Positions 12,577 to 23,609 of a DNA stretch of 64,000 nucleotides are shown here, one piece after another. Under the pieces are notes generated by a model. It was not told the DNA's origin and did no database searches. It saw only the letters and a program-made list of their open reading frames with translations. Origin of the DNA: Diprion similis. Lineage: Eukaryota; Arthropoda; Insecta; Hymenoptera; Diprionidae. The position numbers and the translations under genes were made by a program. The stretch's first letter is position 1. The number at the start of each line of letters is the position of its first letter. The stretch lies in NCBI RefSeq assembly GCF_021155765.1, contig NC_060114.1, forward strand, positions 9,357,501-9,421,500, written 5' to 3'.

Positions 12577-13241
12577 ATTTATGATATGCTTACATCTTTT
12601 TTAGCGACGCTCGAAAACCGACCCAAGTCTAGGGTACAGTCACTACCGCAAGGTGATATGTATATTTATTATTTTAGTATTTATTATCGTTATATAGTAC
12701 ATATTTTGCCTTGCCCGTAGCATATGATATAACAAACGGAGATACGCTCCATTGTACATACGTAAATAGATACATACATATGTATGTATGCTATGATTGA
12801 TTAAAGACTTGCATGTGTACCGTTACATAATCCTTAGTAAGTACGTAATTAAGTAAGTAAGTAAGTTGTAATACCTATGCATTATTTGCGGAGATGAGGA
12901 ATAAAAATAAATTAAGTTTCATCAAACGACACAGTTCTCCACGTGCATGTCGTACTTTGTGCAACCCTATAACTGCAATCACGGCGTAAAACGCTTGTTG
13001 CAGTGATAGATACAGAATTAGAGTAACATACTTGCCTAAGGCACACGAATGAACTTCCGGGAGAGGGTAATTCATCAGAAGCGGTACGCAGTTGAATATT
13101 TGTTTAAAAACCACAGAAGACTACGGAGCGACGCTACAGGTACGCGTGAGACGTGAGTAGCAAGCACGGGGGAGCGGAGGACAGACTCTGCAATGGCGAG
13201 CTGGGTTGATAGCGAACGATATCGCATCACATCCGATGCAA
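12577..13241. other. convergent 3' ends of lectin (+) and nicotinamidase (-) genes
   Basis: AT-rich spacer of about 665 bp between two stop codons on opposite strands. AATAAA occurs at 12900-12905 for the lectin. On the minus strand AATAAA (plus-strand TTTATT) occurs at 12665-12670, so the two 3' UTRs may overlap. A TACATACATATGTATGTATG palindrome lies around 12772. Confidence 0.5.
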
Positions 13242-15096
13242 TTATTCCGCACGAGCAACCGCGGTGCCATTCTTCTTTGCCATTGACTTCGCAAGCTGCA
13301 GAGCCATCACGAGGCTGCGGGTATCTCCGTTAACGAACCGCGGCACAGCCTGCGAATCGGTCAGAAGGCCGCCACCCTCCTCGATGAGGCGACGCGTCTC
13401 CTCGACGTCGACGGGGTTGACACCGCGGCAGCAATCCTCGACGACGGCTAGTCGGTAACCGAGTCGGAGACCGTCGAGGCAAGTCGCCTTTACGCAGACG
13501 TCGTAGGCGAGGCCACAGACGTATAGGTCCGTCGCTCCGACCTCCTCCAGGATGTTCAGCAGTTCTCGCGAGTCCGCACAATTGTTATCCGAAAACACTG
13601 AGTACGCCTCCATGTCCGGATGCTGGCCTTTTCGCACCTGAGAGTGGATCGTTTTACATATATAATTAAAGTGCAGTCTGCATTTATAAGCTCAAATGAA
13701 AGCTTCATGCGAAGAGTGTATAACATGGGACATGTTTTGCGGCACACGCGCTTGCAGGTTATGCCTCTTTTGTTGAATATCAATGTCATGTATATTATAA
13801 ACATTCACGGAATTCCGAAAGATTCCAGGTAATTGAACACCCAGATCGTTCCTACCTTGCCTGATCCCGGCGCTATAACCAGATCCTTGTGCAACTGCGC
13901 CCCCCATGAGTCGATTACGCAATGCTTCGGCCACAATCGCTGTTCCAGGTACGGATCGCGGAATACGACTGTGTCGAAAAGCTTGGCTTCCTCTTTGGAG
14001 ATCTGCGGTAAGAAAATACAAAGATCGGGTAACTGCCGTGTAGTAATTGGAAAATTTTTCGTAAATTTTTACGGCGCAATATGTACCTTAGAATCTGAGT
14101 GGAGCTCACGAAGACCAAGGTTTTCGTAGAACCCAATGTGCGTCTCGGGGTGCCAATCAAGGGAATAGACAACTTTGTTCCACTTTACCTCAGCTAGCAA
14201 TCGATTTATTGGCTCGATTACTTCAATGCCGTCTTGCCCCTTACCGCAGTGTCGGAGCGCGAGCGAACCATCGATGAAGTCGTTCTGCACGTCGACAACG
14301 ATTAAAACATTCACAGGATTCACCACGACCAACGTCCATTCATTGTAGCACCTAAAAATCATCCCTTTGTGTGAGTGGGCACCCACGTGCTCGATGATAA
14401 AACAAGGCGACGATATATTCACAGGAATCAATGCAGAATACAGAAAATTGGACTTTTGTGTTTATAGCAGGTCATTGAGGGTGAATTTTAACGGTCGCAA
14501 TCAAGGAGGCACCAAGCACTTGTTGCTCGGTGTATGATTTACATCGATTTTGCTCGGCCTTCTTCAGAGTGGCGATAATTTAACTGAAATAAGATTCTTT
14601 GGTCTAAAAATACCATATTGGACAGCTTTGTGTACATAAAAATCCGCACGTTACACGTTTCTTGAGTCTAGAACGTGTGATTTCGTCATTAATTCCTGGT
14701 ATACGATACAGACTGATTTCGAATATTTGTAAATTAGACAACTGAATATCGAAGCTCGACAATGACTCGCCGAGAAAAGGCTCAGTTTCCTTGCTGGATA
14801 AACGTAATTTTCTTCTAGACTTGCCGCATCTGAAATAAATCGAGGATGCATTAATCGGCAAGATCGACGTACCTTTCCCATTCCTCGCGGTTGAGATATC
14901 CGTCTTCGTCGAGGTCAAGGATGTCGAATATATCCCTGACCCTGTACTCGTGCCGCTCAACCTCGTCGGGTCCGAATAGCTCGACGCACATGCTCCTGAA
15001 CTCATCGTAGTCGATGAGGCCGTCGTGATTGGCGTCAAACTTGGCGAGCAGGGCATCCGAAGAGTCCCAGGTCTTCTTGTCCAAGGCCATGGCTTC
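13242..15096 (-). CDS. Naam: nicotinamidase with N-terminal EF-hand pair, 341 aa
   Basis: Read from high to low coordinates, exons are 15090-14873, 14351-14087, 14002-13856 and 13637-13242 (1026 nt, in phase). It hydrolyses nicotinamide to nicotinic acid and ammonia in NAD salvage. Two EF-hand loops are visible at residues 19-30 (DANHDGLIDYDE) and 59-70 (DLDEDGYLNREE). The isochorismatase-fold catalytic triad is Asp93 (VVDVQNDF), Lys213 (RKGQHPD) and Cys258 (AYDVCVKAT). Metal ligands are Asp138, His140 and His144 in DWHPETHIGF. The EF-hand fusion and length match insect Naam proteins. The start at 15090 has a strong GCCATGG context. An in-frame ATG at 15135 is discounted because TTCGTCAG just before 15096 is a good splice acceptor, so the sequence upstream is intronic. 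Confidence 0.93.
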
Positions 15097-15952
15097 CTGA
15101 CGAATAAGAATCAACCATATGCAAAAGAGAAACATACTCGTGAAAGAAAGCAGTGATCTCGAGGAAAGCTAGGCTAGTTACACTCGGCTCAAATGATCTA
15201 CCTACTTTAATAGCGAGAGAGAGAAGGAGGGAGATGTGGCGGACTCGGTACTGTCTTTGGGCCCTGAGACGCGCGATCCTCGATCTCTGAGGGGTTCGGT
15301 TCGAGTGCTGGCGCGATTTCAAACGATGATGGCAAACCCCTTCCGCAATACGACATAGATGAATGGCGAATACACGCAGAGGCGAGCGAGTATCTGCGCA
15401 CAGGCAGGTACGTTTATATCGACCAAACAGACGCGGTTACTGGCGGTTGGGGAAGTCCCCTGTGACGCGCGCAACTTCCAACCGGCACTGCGGCGAAAAC
15501 TGAACTCAAAAGAATCCGTTGGAGGGCCCACGAAGCGTAATCTTTAGAATAGGAAGAGAAGCGTGGCGAAAGGGGGGTGGGGGGGAGGGGTCGTGACTCT
15601 CCTCGAGTTCTTTCCTACCTTGGTTGGGTACTTTTCAACCGCTCTCATCCTTGTTCGGATAAAATTAGATCGCCGCATGCCATTTTCATCCTGCATGCAC
15701 CGTTCGAATAGTAAAAATGAATAGCAACGGCGATATTGGATACAATGTTTTGGTATCTTACAGTCACGATACAGATTACATAACGAATTCGTGACGCTGC
15801 AGATCGCGTTACGATGGGGAGGGGAGAGAGGATGTATGAGTAATGGAAGGTCAGACTAGGATGCCAATTCATTGTGTAAGGAATATTGTTGAGCGCTAGT
15901 TGCGGTATCCGGTGTATGTAAATATACTTCCAAACTGTTGTGGTATACACAT
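15097..15952. other. upstream region of nicotinamidase gene
   Basis: It should contain at least one 5' non-coding exon on the minus strand, because the first coding exon starts at a splice acceptor. A possible donor (GTAGAT) lies near 15197-15203. The stretch 15200-15560 is moderately GC-rich and promoter-like. No other gene is seen. Confidence 0.4.
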
Positions 15953-16958
15953 TAGGATGGCCGATGAAAAAAAGAGTTTGTGCTCCAAGTCGAAAAATCT
16001 TAAGTTATCCTTGAAAAAAGAAGATCCTCAAAGTTTCAGTGCTCTATCTCGTTATTGAGAGATCCTGGCAGACTTTGTTTTTTTTTTCCCTTATAAAATA
16101 AGATTTCATTTTTTTTTTTCGTATCCTGATCTTTTTGATTTTATAACGATTCAAAAAAAAATCAAACGCTAGACAAATAAATCTGGGATTAAAACTACTT
16201 TTTACTCAAACATTTTCAATTTTTCATGATGGAATAATCAACATGGCGTCTGAAAAAAAAAAAATTACAGCTTAGAAATTAGTCTACAAAAATTTTTTAA
16301 GAGACTAAGGACAAAAAATTAACAAATCAAAGTAGTAACAAAAAAATAATACAATCAATTCGAATTTTTACGCAAATTCTCTCATAACTGTTCGTTTTCT
16401 AGTCTAAAAATCTCTGATGGTTTGTTCATTTTTGTGATGAAGTAATTTTATGTATAACTGTATTGACTGCATCCTATCGATCAACTATCGAGAAATCCTT
16501 TGATCAGTGTAGGAATTAATAAAAGAGCTTGAAAAAAAAATCAATCGAAAAATGTACACAGTCTGTGCACGCATGATTTATTTTTTGTGACTATTTTGAT
16601 TTGTTAATTTTTTATTTTACGTTTCATTAAAAAATCTGATGGACTAATTTCTAGGCTATATTTTTTTTCGACTTCATGTTGATTATTACGTCATGAAAAA
16701 ATTGAAAACGTTCAAGTAAAAAGTATTTATAATCCCAGATTTATTTGCCTAGCGTTTGATTTTTTCAATCGTTACAAAATTCAAAAAGATCAAGGTCAGA
16801 ATATAACGAGAAATTGAAAAAATATATCTTTCCTAAATCCACCGGCATCCCTTAATAGTGAGACAGAGCATTGAAACTTTGAAGATCTTCTTCTTTCAAG
16901 ACTAACTTGAGAATTTTTCAACTTGGAGCATAAACATTCTCTTTCAACGGCCACCCTA
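15953..16958. mobile_element. 1 kb fold-back transposable element
   Basis: Left end TAGGATGGCCGATGAAA and right end TTTCAACGGCCACCCTA are inverted copies. Homology continues inward for several hundred bases per arm: for example AAATAAATCTGGGATTA at about 16175 pairs with TAATCCCAGATTTATTT at about 16731. There is no coding capacity. Flanks TATACACAT and TATACATAT on the two sides may be a diverged target duplication. It is interpreted as a non-autonomous, hairpin-type DNA element. Confidence 0.75.
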
Positions 16959-17275
16959 GTATACATATCTATAGGTAATAGGTACGTACATTTCGAAGAG
17001 CTTCGAGTAGCCTCGCCTATGTAAACCGATTCCGCAACCCTCGGAACTGCTATGAAAAAAGGTCTAATAATCATCAGACGTTCGTGTTAAAACGGCACAT
17101 ACACTGAACAGGTTGTCGAGATCTTTGAACTGGTTTACCATCTCTATTATCTTTACAAAAGATCTTGGAACACCCTTAATTTCCTGACAATTCCTTGCCC
17201 CCAAATTGGTGGCTGACAGCAACCCCAGACATACCCTGGTTAAATGAAACCATTTCTGACTGAGGAAAAACTCAC

Positions 17276-17440
17276 GCAACGACGAGGGATGCTTCCGGTA
17301 ATTTTGGCCCGATTAGCGTCAGGCCCGATCGCGCTGTGTCAAGTCTGGCGTTCGCCGGCTTGTCAGGGATCCTCATCACCTCGTCTACGGCCAGAGGAAG
17401 GACCCGATTAGCGATCGTTATCCTCTTTCCTGGTTCCATC
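17276..17440 (-). CDS. orphan internal exon, unknown protein (partial)
   Basis: A GC-rich 165-base island in AT-rich surroundings, with a CTAG acceptor immediately above 17440 and a GTGAGT donor immediately below 17276 on the minus strand. It encodes 54 open codons from ATG plus two bases, including RVLPLAVDEVMRIPDKPANA. The segment KPANARLDT faintly recalls the C-terminal part of RmlD/MAT2B-type reductases, but this is too weak to assign. A possible upstream exon ends at about 18976 with a GTGAGT donor. I could not find a convincing next exon. Confidence 0.35.
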
Positions 17441-18446
17441 CTAGATTGAGGGAGATAAAGAGAGAAAAAGAAATAAAGAAAAAACGTCAATGTCGTGAAA
17501 TTTGGTAGGGCGACACGAGATGCGTCACGGCATGGCGTGTGTGGAAGGTACAAAAACGGCATTTTGTACTACGGTCGTTGGCCTACATTAAGGTGTCGAC
17601 ATAATCGATGCGGATATCTAATAAGCCGCGTGTATTTGCTTGTTCACCTCTTTTGTGATTTTATTTTTCATTCTCTTTCTTTTCTCTTCTCTTTTTTTCT
17701 TTTTCTTTTTGGTAACATCATGTAAAGTAGTTTTTCCTGCACGACTTCTGACCCTTGGAGCTAAATAGCTCAAAACTCCGAAATTTGCCTACGGAAAAGC
17801 TCGAAGTTGAAAGACTATCACTCTTGTGGCTAATAAATCAGGCATCAAAGGTTCATAAGATATTGAAAATATTATTATTATGTATATTGCTTCACACACA
17901 TACTTGCCCGCTGCAGTGTTTCCTGCAGTTTCTGTTTAGGTATTTAATAAGCTAGTATAACTTAGTCCACTGTGTCATGGCTTTAAGATACGAGCTCTGC
18001 TTTTGGAACGTGGGAAAAAAAATGATAGGGATAAAATAAATAAAGAAATGTTTATACACCAGCCATGCGATTCCGAAAATATTTTTTTTCTTCACGTCAT
18101 ATTCAATCGATTAGATTATACTTGTGCTTCCTCTACAGTTTTGCGTATTTATATTTATTATCGTATCGTATGCCTACATTTCTTCACTTTCAATGACAAT
18201 TTGTTTGCCTGATATACGCACATCGTGCGTACACAGTAAGCATAATTGGCGGTCATGCTTATTTTTCATTTATTCATTTTAGATATATATATATTTTTTT
18301 TTCTATAACGAATCGATACAACGACACAAACCATCGCATTGTGAAATTACAGGATGTGTATACGATAAGAAAACCACACAAATAGAACAAAAAAAAAAAA
18401 AAACAACCTCGTAATAGTAATAGCTGGGCGTTTAAAAAAACACATG

Positions 18447-18853
18447 CAGGGTGTCCAGTTATTCGTGAAAATGTAATTCCCTGAGAATTCCAGGTTTTCC
18501 AGACAAAAATCATTATTTATCAAGTTTTTTCTCAAGTAAACAATCAATGAAAAATACAATAGTCATACGAACAAGAATATTTTATATTTGACTAGAGCAC
18601 AGCTCATTGTGAGACGAATTTGTAAGAATTCGCTGGCACGTACAATTTTTAAGAAATCATGACTTAGTTCATGACCATCGCCTGAAAGTCGAATGAAAAT
18701 TTTGTTTCTCACCAAATGACTAAATTTTCATGAACCTAAGATGAAAATTAGTATATTCCAGATACGACATGAAATTCCCTGAGATTTCCAGGTTTCTTCC
18801 AGGGGATATCAAATTCCCTGATTGCATAATTTCCATGAATACTGGACACCCTG
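18447..18853. mobile_element. non-autonomous DNA element, CAGGGTGTCC ends
   Basis: The 407-bp segment starts CAGGGTGTCCAGT and ends ACTGGACACCCTG, an exact 12-13 base terminal inverted repeat. Both subterminal regions carry AATTCCCTGAGA(A/T)TTCCAGG-like sequence. There is no ORF. It shares its termini with the element at 20851. Superfamily is not certain because no clear target duplication is seen. Confidence 0.8.
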
Positions 18854-20850
18854 ACACGCACACGATTGCTCTTCCTTCGACTGTACGCAATATAGGTAAT
18901 AATCATACGGACGAACGACTAAATGAACGATAAGTGAATAAATTTAAGGTATATTATTTGGTTGTTTTTACTCACCTGAGCTTTGGCTGATTGTGAGTGA
19001 GGTAAGAGGTAAACTCGAGGCTTTTGACTTATAGGTATATCGATCGCAGCCACAAATTTATGCCAGTACATACAACGTGTGTCTCGCAAATAAGCCTTGG
19101 CCTTTTCTGCTTTCGCTTTTCAATCGCACTTGCTCGTGCTCGATTACTAGACACTTCTTAACTTTCGCCTTGTTTCGATTTTTGCACGTTAGTTTGAGGA
19201 TTTCTTTATTTATTTATTTTGTTATTTTTTTTTTTTGTCTGCGTAGAGAAATTCTACGAATAAAACAAATCAGCCCTCAGTCCCTCATCATATTTTAATA
19301 TCGTGCGCCGTAAGTGCTTCTCGACGTTGCAAATCGAGCATCATTTGTATTTCCTTCTTTTTCATCCAACCGGATACGGAAGTAATCTAATAATTGTGAA
19401 AATTCATGCCTGCGTAATATAATAGATGAATAGTAAGGAGTAGAATATCGTCGGCGTCGAAGAAATACTAAACGACGCAATTATTTGGCGCTTCATCTCT
19501 ACGGAGAATTAATTCATTCGTTTGCCAGATTGTAATTCTTCCTGAACAACGGCAAAATGAGAGACACAATGTTGAAAAATATAATTCAGAGTGGCCACGA
19601 AAAGTGGTAAAAATAATTTGCGAATTCTAGTGATTTTCTACGGCTTTCATGTTCTTCTGTCAATATACATATATATATATACAGACTAAAATGCGTTGCT
19701 AATATCCTGCCTTTTCAACGTATTTTCATAGCCATATTTACTATATTGTTCAGTTCCGTTTGAAGTAAAAAAAATAATAATCTATTATATGTTCTGGTTA
19801 TTCCAATAATTGGCCACAACAACAGGCTTCACAGTGCTCAAGCCAGGTGATTTCATGGCAAATAGGGAAAAGCTTATTTTCAATTTCTCCAAGTTTTTTC
19901 AATTATTCGTTTTCCACAAACTAAAATAAACTGAAAAAATCTATTTTATACTTAAGAACAATTTTTGTATTTCCAATTAATTCTAGGATGAAAATAATTT
20001 GGAATTACCGTACATATCCCGTAAATAACGCCACTCAATTAAACGGTAAAAATTTTGGTTTCAATAAAACATAGGATTTTTGAGATTCATTATATTTTTT
20101 TTCCTTTCATCCCATGTTGAGTTAAAAGTATAAACATTGTTCTCAAGCATGAAATTGATTTTTACCGTCCATTTTAATTTATGAGTCAAAAAGTAACTGA
20201 CTGGCAAAAATATGAGGCTTTCAGGGGATAATTGACTGTGTTTTAGAATACGTTTAGGGGAAACCTTCGGTTTTACAGTGCTTGCAGGAAAAAAATAGGG
20301 TATTTTTAGGGAAATAAGGAACCTACTGTGTAGCCTACAATGACAATTGCAGATTTCAGATTCACCGAAAAAATCACACCGAATTCTCAGTGAGTTTAAA
20401 GTCGGATAGTCACTCTGGCAATCTAACTTTTTTCAAATTTGTACACAGTTTATTACTTGTAATAAAATTATCAATGATATTGAACAACGTTAACTATACC
20501 AGTGTAATACACAGATTTTTTTCACTGACATTCATTGGACGGTGTCAGATCTTTCACTGGTTTTATCTGTATTTGATTTTTAAACTCATTATTTCAAGTT
20601 TCCTTCACTCTTTCACTTTCTCAGGTGGTTGATTAATTGTATGCACACCTGTGAAATAAACTTAAATTTTGTCATCATATATATAAATATATATATAAAT
20701 ATTTTTTTCTTTTCAATTCTTACATGATAGATTTGGAAACTTTTGTGTTGCGATATACACATAGATGAAAAAATGATTAAAAGATTGGGGGAAAAAAAGA
20801 ATCGCAACATTATTGCACATACACTAGATAGTCTAGGAAAAAATTCTATC

Positions 20851-21235
20851 CAGGGTGTCCGCTTAAATTTTATTAGCTAAGCCTTGATTCTTCGACACTT
20901 TCCTACCTCGGAAAAAAAATATTGTCTCCTTATCATTCCTAGTGACTTAATTTGAAAATTGCGATATAGAACAAGGTATCTGTGCAAATTTGTTGAATAA
21001 AATTGTTGCTTTTTCAAGTTTTTTTTTTTTAGTATATTGTAATTCGAGCCTTAAAATTCTTGAATGAACGAACTTCGTTGTAGTTTCGGCAGAGCTCAAC
21101 TTTGTTGTATATTTTGTAAAACTGCAGTTCAGTCATTGCTAGAATTCTTGACATTTTCACCGTCTACAAACACATCCCCTAACATTTTCGGATTTCGCCA
21201 GTTTTGATTACTAAGATCAAGTGCAGGACACCCTG
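20851..21235. mobile_element. non-autonomous DNA element, CAGGGTGTCC ends
   Basis: The 385-bp segment starts CAGGGTGTCCG and ends AGGACACCCTG. The interior differs from the copy at 18447, so these look like two subfamilies with common ends. It is non-coding and AT-rich. Confidence 0.72.
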
Positions 21236-22036
21236 TTTTCTACTCTAATTTCAAAAAAGAATAAACAAAACTATGCGATAAGATCGTTACTATTACATCC
21301 CCAGATAAATTTTCTTACTCTATTATGTATGGAAAAAACAGTAAAATTACTAATAATATGAATGCTTTTGTTTAATCAAAAAGAAAGAAAATAAGTCAAC
21401 TAAAGAATAAAAATGAGAAATTGCAGTTTGGAAAATTCTGGTGAAATCGAATTGAAAAAGATATTGCAGAAAATTTTTTTGTTACTGTATAGAAATGGTT
21501 TTGTTTTTACCTGCGCACCCTTCTCTCCTACTCGAGGTGGTGTGATACTTGCATTTAGATACCTACGTCTTGTGAGATTTTCATCTCTCATCTCTGTGGC
21601 GTGTATATTTTCATTTCTTTCATATTTTTTTTTCTTTCTTTCTTTTTTTGCTTTTCTCAGTCTCTTGTTTTATGTTTGCTCTACCTATTTCTCGCCAATG
21701 GCTGATTAGGGCTACACGTAGAGTATTGGAATTTGTAGTCCCCCATTAATTGGTTGTGTGCTGGTATCCTAAGGCAGTTGCTGGTTATTTATTTTTGATT
21801 CCTTTATTTATTTATTTATTTTTTTTTTCACTCTTTCTTTCTCCTCACGTTATCATTTTTGCGAACAGCAAAATTCATATACTTATTGTGAATTAGGTCA
21901 GGTAGCAATAAATATAAAAAAGTATGGTATGTTATTTTCCTTGGTCATTTTTGTTCTTTTTTTTTCATTTTTTTTTTCATTTTTTTGTAGTATATCACGA
22001 AATTTTTGTTTTCTTCATATTTTGACGTTCGTTATG

Positions 22037-22074
22037 TTGATTACAATATATATAATATAATATATTGTAATCAA
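22037..22074. repeat. 38-bp AT-rich palindrome
   Basis: Fifteen bases (TTGATTACAATATAT) are repeated exactly in inverted orientation around an 8-base centre, followed by (TA)n. It could form a cruciform or hairpin. No function is assigned. Confidence 0.6.
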
Positions 22075-23609
22075 TATATATGTATATATATATACATTAA
22101 TGAAAAAGAATTAGTTTTAGAAAATCGAAGAAAACAATGATATACGAAATTTCATTTTGTACAAGATTATTTTTTTTTTTTAATGGCTATCGTGTAACCG
22201 ATTAATCACTATTTTGATGACATGTTTTTTTAAAAAATATATGTATATATAACTGTCGTGTTAAATCGTTTATGCATATGGAATTTTCTCGCCCTGGTCA
22301 AGTAGTTTAAACTTATTTAAATCCCTCTTGATTACTCGCCAAGAAATACCATACTAAATACATAACAGTATATATGTATAGTGTATGCATACATATAAAA
22401 AGAAAAAGATTGAGAAACCGAGTCAAACTAAAAGAAAATAGAAACATGTCTTGACAAACGCATGTATTTCACCGATAACGTAGTCAGTTATCACAATTAT
22501 CATTATTATACGTTTCTTTAATTAATAAATTATCATGTAAGGTACATTTTGAACGACTGAATTTACATAATAATGTGTGTCGTTTTCGGATATTAATATA
22601 CAGTTGATATTTTGCGATTTTCTTTATCATTATCGTCTTTCTTTGCCTTTCGTATAGTTTGCTTCTTCTTGGTGTGATTGTTAATGTTTTCACTATGATA
22701 ATAATTACTATGTAAGATGCCAGGAATTTCACTCGAAAATTCCCGTCGCATCGGCGCGGATTCTTAATTATATAATTTTCTCGCAAACGCAATTAATTTA
22801 TTCATTTACTTTTTCCTTGAATCGGCCTAATTAAACCTTCCTTCCATATTTCGGAATTTAGGTAATTCTATTAAAGTATATATGTAATGCATAGTTTACA
22901 ACACATGTCAGAATTACCACACAACTTACTTAAGCCTAAAATGATGAGCAGAATAGACGATAAAATGAGAACATATCTCCGTCTCCGGGTATCAGTTATT
23001 TGTATGTGCTGTTCTATTATCTATTCCTATTTTCTCTCTGTCACTCTTTCTCTCTTTCAATTTCTCTCTGCCAGTCAATGGTAAAAGTTTATAGTCGGTT
23101 TTGCATTAGTTTTTTCCTTTCTTTCTTTTCTTTTTTTTTTTTTTTTTTTCCTTTGTATCATTTTTCTGGTTACTTCGAATCCTAGTTGAGAATTCCTAGC
23201 ACAAAATTATTTCTTGCACCAGTAACACCGTCGTTTTTCAAGAGTGCGACGATACCTGTGTTTCACTTATGTGTATACTGTATCGTTCAATAGAGTATGT
23301 CTCACAAGTAAACAATCGTAAGCATTACATGCATAAAATATCGAGGAGAAAGGGGGGAGGAGAACTGTTCATTTTTCAACTCCCAGAATGGTTGGTTCTG
23401 AAGCGTCTTAACAAAAAAACGTTTCGATTGTATAAAACCTATCATTACTGACGATTCCTTCGTTCTGTTTTTTAATGTTAAAATAGAGCAAATAAAAACA
23501 AATAAACAAGGGTTTGTCGCACGCTTGAACAACATACGGATCGGATAATTTTGGGAAAAAAAAATCTCGTATCTAACATTTACACTTTAAATAGTTGAAT
23601 TGGTAATAA

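Larger units (their letters stand above)
17441..23609. other. AT-rich intergenic stretch
   Basis: Six kilobases of AT-rich DNA with poly-T/poly-A runs and (TA)n repeats. The only structures I can support are the two elements listed at 18447 and 20851 and a short palindrome at 22037-22074. Part of the right-hand end is probably 3' UTR of the minus-strand RGG-protein gene. The small ORFs here look like chance. Confidence 0.55.

Noticed and set aside
15091-15135. Upstream in-frame ATG giving the nicotinamidase a signal-like N terminus (MFLFCIWLILI)
   Set aside because: A good splice acceptor at 15097-15099 shows this is intron; the enzyme family is intracellular.
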